Assembly (NCBI RefSeq): GCF_036345175.1
Contig: NZ_CP107780.1
Location: 5,518,001-5,582,000, forward strand
Reading direction: 5' to 3'
DNA from: Streptomyces sp. NBC_00576
Lineage (GTDB): Bacteria > Actinomycetota > Actinomycetes > Streptomycetales > Streptomycetaceae
DNA length: 64,000 nucleotides
The notes beneath the pieces were generated by a model. It ran no database searches. It saw only the letters and a list, made by a program, of their open reading frames with translations, and was not told the origin of the DNA. A program made the translations under genes and the position numbers. This document shows, piece after piece, positions 63,962 to 64,000 of the stretch; within the stretch, counting starts at the first letter, position 1, and each line of letters starts with the position of its first letter.

Positions 63962-64000
63962 CGCGCCCCTCCAGGCGGGTTGAACGTGCCGGCCCCGGCG

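Overview
The window is high-GC DNA with Streptomyces-type codon use, very common GTG starts, secreted FG-GAP, WD40 and SpoIIE-type proteins, and a repeat family (around 53.54 kb) that I know from Streptomyces. It is most likely a chromosomal arm or accessory region of a Streptomyces, because it is rich in gene fragments, IS remnants and conflict genes.

Layout. 0.2-5.5 kb: a sugar ABC importer (lipoprotein and two permeases) with a GH42 beta-galactosidase, one operon. 5.7-7.7 kb: an Rpn/PD-(D/E)XK-like protein and a winged-helix-like protein. 8.1-13.8 kb: a scrambled segment. An epoxide-hydrolase gene is cut in two, with its halves 3.4 kb apart around a NarL-type two-component system, a membrane protein, a truncated methyltransferase and an IS5-like transposase remnant. 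13.8-16.5 kb: an ATP-grasp protein, an isochorismatase-type hydrolase and a RutA pyrimidine oxygenase. 16.7-25.4 kb: a multi-sensor SpoIIE phosphatase, an RTX-type secreted protein, a polytopic membrane protein and a large FG-GAP secreted protein. 25.5-27.7 kb: a PIG-L deacetylase, remnants that look like an arsenic operon, and a DUF5990 protein.

28-31 kb: a small EACC1-like protein sits directly upstream of a caspase-like protease fused to the zinc-finger and substrate-binding parts of DnaJ, without a J domain. Chimeric gene scraps and a YefM/RelE-type toxin-antitoxin pair follow. 31.7-38.7 kb: an Rhs/YD-repeat polymorphic toxin with an RNase Sa/barnase-like tip and a barstar-like immunity gene. 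The toxin gene is split by a complete group II intron lying antisense to it. 39.2-39.8 kb: VapBC, with vapC frameshifted. 40.0-51.0 kb: an MFS transporter and a LysR regulator facing a nine-gene catabolic operon (two FAH-family enzymes, cyclase, FAD monooxygenase, amidohydrolase, extradiol-type dioxygenase, SDR, CoA-transferase A and B). 51.3-59.1 kb: an integrase tail, a secreted protein resembling a beta pore-former, a 1266-residue HTH-nSTAND-WD40 protein, and a secreted protein that joins a ribosome-inactivating (ricin A-like) domain to a pectin methylesterase. 60-64 kb: a lower-GC glycosyltransferase and membrane-protein pair, two frameshifted genes and an IS110-family element.

Four related copies of an attachment-site-like sequence occur at about 31.3, 39.0, 51.57 and 59.4 kb. 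Each has a GGGGCC-type hairpin. Three also carry a tRNA-Ser 3' fragment on the minus strand, and a fragmentary tyrosine integrase ends just before the 51.57 kb copy. They divide the right half of the window into modules, each with toxin, defence or metabolic cargo. The simplest reading is repeated integration of elements at a tRNA-Ser gene, followed by decay. The two most unusual single genes are the caspase-DnaJ fusion and the RIP-pectinesterase fusion.
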